Origin: CAVRJC01 sp964505725
Lineage (GTDB): Bacteria > Actinomycetota > Acidimicrobiia > IMCC26256 > DASPTH01
Assembly: GCA_964505725.1 (NCBI GenBank)
Contig: CAZDJK010000057.1
Span: 1 to 43,110 of the forward strand
Reading direction: 5' to 3'
Length of the DNA: 43,110 nt
Part shown: piece after piece, positions 39,241 to 43,110 of the stretch
Layout: every line of letters begins with the position of its first letter
Position numbering within the stretch: the first letter of the stretch is position 1
Notes under the pieces: model-generated
The model's database searches: none
What the model saw: the letters and a program-made list of their open reading frames with translations, nothing else
What the model was told of the DNA's origin: nothing
Position numbers and translations under genes: made by a program

Positions 39241-40035
39241 GTGACCGGGATCGACGTCGGCCTCTTCCACCGTCTCGGGGTGGCGGTGCGCGGTGACGGC
39301 GAGGCGCCGGCGCGGTGGTTCCGCGACAAGCTTGGCGCCCGGATCCTGCACTCGGAGCCCGAGCCCGGTGACACGCACTGGACCACGATGCTCGAGCTCG
39401 GTCCCACCAATGTCGCTCTGTTCTGCGCCGCCGAGGACGACACCACGGGGACGATCGGCCGGTACCTCGAACGCTACGGTGCCGGGCTGCACTCGCTCGC
39501 CTGGCGGGTGGACGATCTCGCGGGCGCGGAAGCCCTGGTGCGCGACCGCGGGTTCACGGTCACCGGAATCAACCGCGAGGCCCGCCACTGGTTCCTGCAC
39601 CCGAAGGAGACCTTCGGCATCCTGATCGAGCTCACCGATCAACAGGCCGGCCAACCGCGCCGCACGGCCCCCGCCGACGGCCCGGCGCGTGAGGTCGCGT
39701 GGATGACCGCGGTCGTCGAGGATCTCGACCCGCCGGCTCGGCTCTTCGGCGATCTGTTCGGGGCCACCACCGTGGACGGGCTTCCCCGCCCCGAGCGGTC
39801 CGACGTGGTCGACCTCGCGATCGGCGACGTCGTGCTCCGGCTCGTCGCGCCCGCCGAGAGCGGCCCGTACTCCGGAGGCCGCGGTCTGTATTCGATGACG
39901 CTGCGCGTCGACGACCTCGGGGCCGTTCCGTTCCCGTCGGTCACGATCGCGGACGACCTCGCCCCGACCGACCCCGCGCAGACGCTGGGCCTGCAGCTCG
40001 AGTGGACCACCAGCGGCGCGACGACCGACGAGTGA
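39241..40035 (+). CDS. Two-module VOC-family protein
   Basis: A 264-residue protein with two VOC modules. The first (about 8-135) has LFHRLGVAVRGDGEAPARWFRDKLGARI, GAGLHSLAWRVDDLAGAEALV and FGILIELTD; the His-His-Glu set matches metal-binding methylmalonyl-CoA-epimerase-like proteins. The second (about 150-255) begins WMTAVVEDLDPPARLFGDLFGATTV and is shorter and degenerate, without the His residues. GTG start at 39241 with a TAACGT box 6 nt upstream. It converges with the APC permease gene 46 nt away. Exact chemistry unknown; an epimerase, glyoxalase or binding role is possible. Confidence 0.83.
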   Translation: MTGIDVGLFHRLGVAVRGDGEAPARWFRDKLGARILHSEPEPGDTHWTTMLELGPTNVALFCAAEDDTTGTIGRYLERYGAGLHSLAWRVDDLAGAEALVRDRGFTVTGINREARHWFLHPKETFGILIELTDQQAGQPRRTAPADGPAREVAWMTAVVEDLDPPARLFGDLFGATTVDGLPRPERSDVVDLAIGDVVLRLVAPAESGPYSGGRGLYSMTLRVDDLGAVPFPSVTIADDLAPTDPAQTLGLQLEWTTSGATTDE

Positions 40036-40081
40036 GCCTTCGTCCTGATCGAGCCCGCGTCGCCATCGGGCGCGATCTCAC

Positions 40082-41362
40082 CTAGCCCGGTTGACGCCCC
40101 CGCCGCGGGTGCCCATAGAAGTGCCGGATCGACCACGCCACCAGGCCGAGTGCGAGGAGCGCGAGCCCGCCGAAGATGCTCTCGCCCGGCAGCGAGAACG
40201 CGAGCACCGTGCACCCGAGGAGACCGGCCGCAGGGACGATGCGCGGCCACCGTCGTTCGGCGGCCGACAGAGTCCAGGCCGACGCGTTCGCGATGGCGTA
40301 GTAGGCGAGCACCGCGAACGAGCTGAAGCCGATGGCGCCGCGCACGTCGGCGAACAGCACGACGCCGATCGTGACCGTGGCGATGGTGAGCTCCGCACGC
40401 TGCGGGATCCTGCGCGTGGAGTGGACGGAACCGAGCCAGTGGGGCAGGTCGTGCTCACCCGCCATCGCGAACGTGGTGCGGCTGACGCCGGCGAGGAGCG
40501 AGAGGAGCACCCCGAGGGACGCGACGGCCGCGCCCACCCGGACGACCGGGACCGCCCAGTCGAGCGTTCCGGCGTGGACCACCGAGGTGAGCGGCGCCGC
40601 GCTGTGTGCGAGGACGTCGGGACCGACCGTCAGGAGCGCGACGGTCGCGACGACGGTGTACACGACCAGCGTGATGCCGAGCGCGACGGGGATCGCGCGG
40701 GGGATCGTGCGCGCCGGATCCTTCACCTCCTCACCGAGGGTGGCGATGCGCGCGTAACCGGCGAACGCGAAGAACAGCAGGCCCGCGGCCTGCAGGATGC
40801 CGTGGAGCCCGCCCGCGGTGAGTGAGCCGAGATTGGCGGTCGACGGGCCGGCGGTGAGACCGGCGGAGACCACGACCGCGAGCGTACCGAGGACGATCGC
40901 CACGATGGCTCGCGTGAGCCACGCGGTCTTCTCGATGCCGGCCAGGTTCACCGCGGTGAGCGCGGCGACCGCGCCCACCGCAAGGGGGCGGGCGAGATCG
41001 GGGGCGACGTAGGCGCCGAAGGTGAGTGCGATCGCCGCGCAGCTCGCCGTCTTGCCGACGACGAATCCCCAGCCGGCCAGGAAGCCCCAGAGGTGCCCGA
41101 GGCGCGCGCGCCCGTAGACGTAGGTGCCGCCGGAGCTCGGGTACCGCGCCGCGAGCTGGGCGGAGGACGCGGCGTTGCAGTACGCCACCAACGCCGCGAC
41201 CGCGAGGCCGACGAGGAGTCCGGCGCCGGCGGCGGCTGCCGCTGGGCCGATGGCGGCGAACACGCCGGCGCCGATCATCGAGCCGAGACCGATGACGACC
41301 GCGTCGCCGGTTCCGAGTCGGCGGGCGAGGCGTGTGGGCGGTTGCGGGTCCGAGCTGCTCAC
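40082..41362 (-). CDS. APC-family amino acid/polyamine permease
   Basis: A 426-residue inner-membrane transporter of the APC superfamily, with about 11-12 hydrophobic helices. The N-terminal GTGDAVVIGLGSMIGAGVFAAIGPAA is the broken helix 1 with the conserved GxG-IG-GIF-like motif. YPSSGGTYVYGRARLG and FAFAGYARIATLGEEVKDPARTIPRAI are family hallmarks. The start GTG at 41362 has no clear Shine-Dalgarno. The stop lies 46 nt from the convergent VOC gene. Likely a proton-coupled amino acid importer; specificity unknown. No neighbouring enzyme clarifies the substrate. Confidence 0.9.
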   Translation of the reverse strand: MSSSDPQPPTRLARRLGTGDAVVIGLGSMIGAGVFAAIGPAAAAAGAGLLVGLAVAALVAYCNAASSAQLAARYPSSGGTYVYGRARLGHLWGFLAGWGFVVGKTASCAAIALTFGAYVAPDLARPLAVGAVAALTAVNLAGIEKTAWLTRAIVAIVLGTLAVVVSAGLTAGPSTANLGSLTAGGLHGILQAAGLLFFAFAGYARIATLGEEVKDPARTIPRAIPVALGITLVVYTVVATVALLTVGPDVLAHSAAPLTSVVHAGTLDWAVPVVRVGAAVASLGVLLSLLAGVSRTTFAMAGEHDLPHWLGSVHSTRRIPQRAELTIATVTIGVVLFADVRGAIGFSSFAVLAYYAIANASAWTLSAAERRWPRIVPAAGLLGCTVLAFSLPGESIFGGLALLALGLVAWSIRHFYGHPRRGRQPG

Positions 41363-41393
41363 AGGGACGGGACGGCTCCGGTGTGACGCCGAG

Positions 41394-42359
41394 TCAGCCC
41401 TGGTGCTCGACGAATTCGACGAGCATGCCGCGGAGGTCGTCGGCGTTCACCTGGAGGCGCCGCCCACCGGCGGCTGCGCTCTCGGGCAGCCACGTGTACC
41501 GGGTTCCCCGCGACTCGAGGTCGTCCGCCTTGGCGTCGAGCCCGTTCACCGCGATCCGGGTGTAGTAGGGGCCGGGGCCCCAGTTGCCGAGGTAGCGGCC
41601 GGTCTCGCAGTCGCCCCGCACGGGCTCGATGACGTCGAGGGTCGCGCTGTGCCCGATGGTGAAGGCCATGCGCGCGCGGCGCATGCCTTCATCGTCGAAG
41701 GTCTCCACGTCGTGCATCGGCAGCCAGCCCAGGTTCTCGCCGAGCACGTCGAGCGTGGCCCGGAGGTCGCGCACGAGGTAGCCGCGCGCGGTGATGCGGA
41801 TCATCTCGCCGGGCTCCGGATCCCGCGGCGCGGGTGGCGGCAAGGAGAACGTCTCCGCGGGCAGCTGCAACGGCGCGGTCGGGATGAACTCGAGGCACAG
41901 CCCGCCGTCGACGTCGGGCGCGTACCGCGGGTTCTCCGGGGTCATGCCCAACCACAGGCGGGTGAACGGCATGTGCTCGTCGAAGGGAGCGATGCGGAAC
42001 GCGAGCCGCCTGCTCATCAGGCGGTCGACGAGCTCCTCCATGTGGCCGGTGGCGACCACGATGGAGTGCGTCTTCATCGGTCGGAAGCGGCCCTGGAAGT
42101 CGTACAGGCTCTGCAGGTGGTCGACGAAGGCGGGGTCCGCCGACGCGCCGGGCTTGTCGACGTGATGCTGCAGCTCCAACCGGGTGGGCGCGACCGCGAG
42201 CGAGCGGTGCACGCGCAGGAAGTGCGCGACGTAGGCGTGGGTGTCGAACGACTGGCGCCAGTTGGGATGGGTGTGGACACCGATCGCCTGCGCGAGGAGC
42301 TCGGCATGCGCGTCGGGGTCGGGCACCATGGCGTCGGCGCTGAGCAGGAGGTCGAACAC
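41394..42359 (-). CDS. Large VOC-family protein
   Basis: A 321-residue protein with two VOC-like modules. The N-terminal half (about 1-160) has SADAMVPDPDAHAELLAQAIGV, THSIVVATGHMEELVDRLMSRRLAFRI and GGLCLEFIPT. The C-terminal half has ITARGYLVRDLRATLDVLGENLGW, YTRIAVNGLDAKADDLESRGTRY and DDLRGMLVEFVEHQ. A catalytic His/Glu set of ring-cleaving dioxygenases is not clear, so I do not call it an extradiol dioxygenase. GTG at 42359 follows a TACGGT box by 8 nt. It lies 47 nt from the aquaporin gene and 31 nt from the permease gene on the same strand. Function unknown. Confidence 0.78.
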   Translation of the reverse strand: MFDLLLSADAMVPDPDAHAELLAQAIGVHTHPNWRQSFDTHAYVAHFLRVHRSLAVAPTRLELQHHVDKPGASADPAFVDHLQSLYDFQGRFRPMKTHSIVVATGHMEELVDRLMSRRLAFRIAPFDEHMPFTRLWLGMTPENPRYAPDVDGGLCLEFIPTAPLQLPAETFSLPPPAPRDPEPGEMIRITARGYLVRDLRATLDVLGENLGWLPMHDVETFDDEGMRRARMAFTIGHSATLDVIEPVRGDCETGRYLGNWGPGPYYTRIAVNGLDAKADDLESRGTRYTWLPESAAAGGRRLQVNADDLRGMLVEFVEHQG

Positions 42360-42367
42360 GCGACGAA

Positions 42368-42373
42368 ACCGTA
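42368..42373 (-). promoter_or_regulatory. Putative -10 box, leaderless large VOC gene
   Basis: Minus strand TACGGT (42373-42368) lies 8 nt before the GTG at 42359, with no Shine-Dalgarno. Confidence 0.35.
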
Positions 42374-42406
42374 TCGGGCATCGGCGGGAGACGCCTCCCC
42401 CGGGCG

Positions 42407-43110
42407 TCAGGGCTGGGTCGGCTCCTCGATCTCGGTGAAGAGATCACCCTGTGCGGCGCCGGAGCCGGCACGTCCGCCCCCGCCTCCGCGCAGGACGAAC
42501 GCGATGACCACCGCGATGGCGGCGCCGGCGAGGGGTCCGGCCACGTACACCCAGTAGTCGGTGAAGGTCGTGCTCACGAGATCGGGCCCGAACGTGCGCG
42601 CCGGGTTCATCGACGCACCCGAGATCGGGCTGGCCCACAGCCCGGCGAGCGCGATGTACCCGCCGACGCCGAACGCGCCGATGATGCCGACGTTCTGGGC
42701 ACCCGACGCGGTGCCGAGGATCACGCTGACGAGGCCCATGGTCAGCAGGAGCTCCATCCAGAACGCGGCGCCCGCCGAGTAGCCGCTCGCGGGGTAGTTC
42801 GAGCCGTACTTGGCCGACACGTCGATGATCCAGTGGAGGACGAGCGCCGCGAGCGTGGCGCCGCCGAGCTGCGCGATGACGTAGCCCGGGACCCGCCACC
42901 ACGGGAAGTCGCGCCGCAGCGCGAACGCGATGCTCACGGCCGGGTTCAGGTGCGCGCCCGAGATCTTGCCCATGAAGAGGATGATCGCCATCACCATCAG
43001 CCCGGGGGCCACGACCGCGGCCTGGCGGCTGATCGTGTCCGGGAACGCGTGGCTCATCATCCCGCCGCCGGCGGCCACGAGGACGAGGAAGAAGGTGCCG
43101 AAGACCTCGG
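42407..43110 (-). CDS. MIP-family aquaporin/glycerol channel, 5' end cut by window edge
   Basis: At least 234 residues of a major-intrinsic-protein channel; the frame continues past the window edge. The first visible residues EVFGTFFLVLVAAGGG are helix 1. The two pore half-helices are SGAHLNPAVSIAF and SGASMNPARTFGPDL, both with intact NPA. Six membrane helices can be followed, ending in a Gly/Arg-rich linker and an acidic tail (DLFTEIEEP). The selectivity-filter Arg after the second NPA is present (NPAR). It permits water or small neutral solute passage in the inner membrane. Which of water, glycerol or another solute is not clear. The start codon is outside the window. Confidence 0.92.
   Translation of the reverse strand, partial: EVFGTFFLVLVAAGGGMMSHAFPDTISRQAAVVAPGLMVMAIILFMGKISGAHLNPAVSIAFALRRDFPWWRVPGYVIAQLGGATLAALVLHWIIDVSAKYGSNYPASGYSAGAAFWMELLLTMGLVSVILGTASGAQNVGIIGAFGVGGYIALAGLWASPISGASMNPARTFGPDLVSTTFTDYWVYVAGPLAGAAIAVVIAFVLRGGGGGRAGSGAAQGDLFTEIEEPTQP

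Noticed and set aside
1..43110. CRISPR arrays, tRNA/rRNA genes, insertion sequences, integrases, toxin-antitoxin pairs
   Set aside because: I looked for repeat-spacer patterns, tRNA-like cloverleaf ends, transposase motifs and small paired toxin genes and saw none that could be supported.

Overview
The window is 43.1 kb of very GC-rich DNA with an actinobacterial character. Evidence for this is a DinB-like TIGR03085 protein of the mycothiol-dependent isomerase fold, many TetR, SnoaL and VOC proteins, GTG starts, ATGA/GTGA overlaps, and many genes with a TANNNT box only 6-8 nt before the start codon and no Shine-Dalgarno, as in leaderless actinobacterial transcripts. An uncultured Acidimicrobiia-like or mycobacteria-like organism is my guess; the class cannot be fixed from this sequence alone. 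I saw no rRNA, tRNA, CRISPR array, insertion sequence or integrase, and no stretch over 300 bases lacks a gene.

Region 1 (1-18.8 kb) looks like a catabolic island. It opens with the start of a secreted substrate-binding protein (-) and a LivF-type ABC ATPase (+), followed by a TetR regulator. Then come an amidase, four amidohydrolase-2 proteins (two of them a tandem 463-aa pair), a DUF35 plus thiolase-like pair, a SnoaL-like protein, an unusual carboxylesterase, and three paralogues of a 694-aa protein joining a tannase-like alpha/beta hydrolase to a C-terminal PKD-like domain. All four head-to-head intergenic regions here carry a 15-bp palindrome, consensus RWCAACRMYGTTGAY (five copies). In three of the four it overlaps or abuts plausible -35/-10 elements, in two cases for both divergent promoters. 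The simplest model is one regulon, probably controlled by the local TetR protein, for uptake and stepwise hydrolysis of an unknown ester or amide substrate.

Region 2 (18.8-23.1 kb) is a tight five-gene operon with 4-nt overlaps throughout: an isochorismatase-fold protein lacking the whole catalytic triad, a TIGR03085 protein, a sulfotransferase-like protein that appears to start at CTG, an epimerase-like protein without the usual Tyr, and an SDR. Region 3 (23.1-28.3 kb, minus strand) holds a dienelactone hydrolase, a second amidase, an O-methyltransferase, an SDR and a fifth amidohydrolase. These resemble the region 1 genes but have no palindrome.

Region 4 (28.3-34.4 kb) holds small catabolic and regulatory genes: NTF2-like/TetR, a second NTF2-like protein, a minimal AraC plus VOC cassette, a third NTF2-like protein, a double-hotdog protein, a sixth amidohydrolase and a nitroreductase. 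Region 5 (34.4-43.1 kb) is more general: a peroxiredoxin, a GH15 trehalase/glucoamylase, a half-length universal stress protein, three VOC proteins, a dihydrolipoamide-dehydrogenase-like flavoprotein, an APC permease, and an aquaporin cut by the window end. A long hairpin lies at 39.1 kb.
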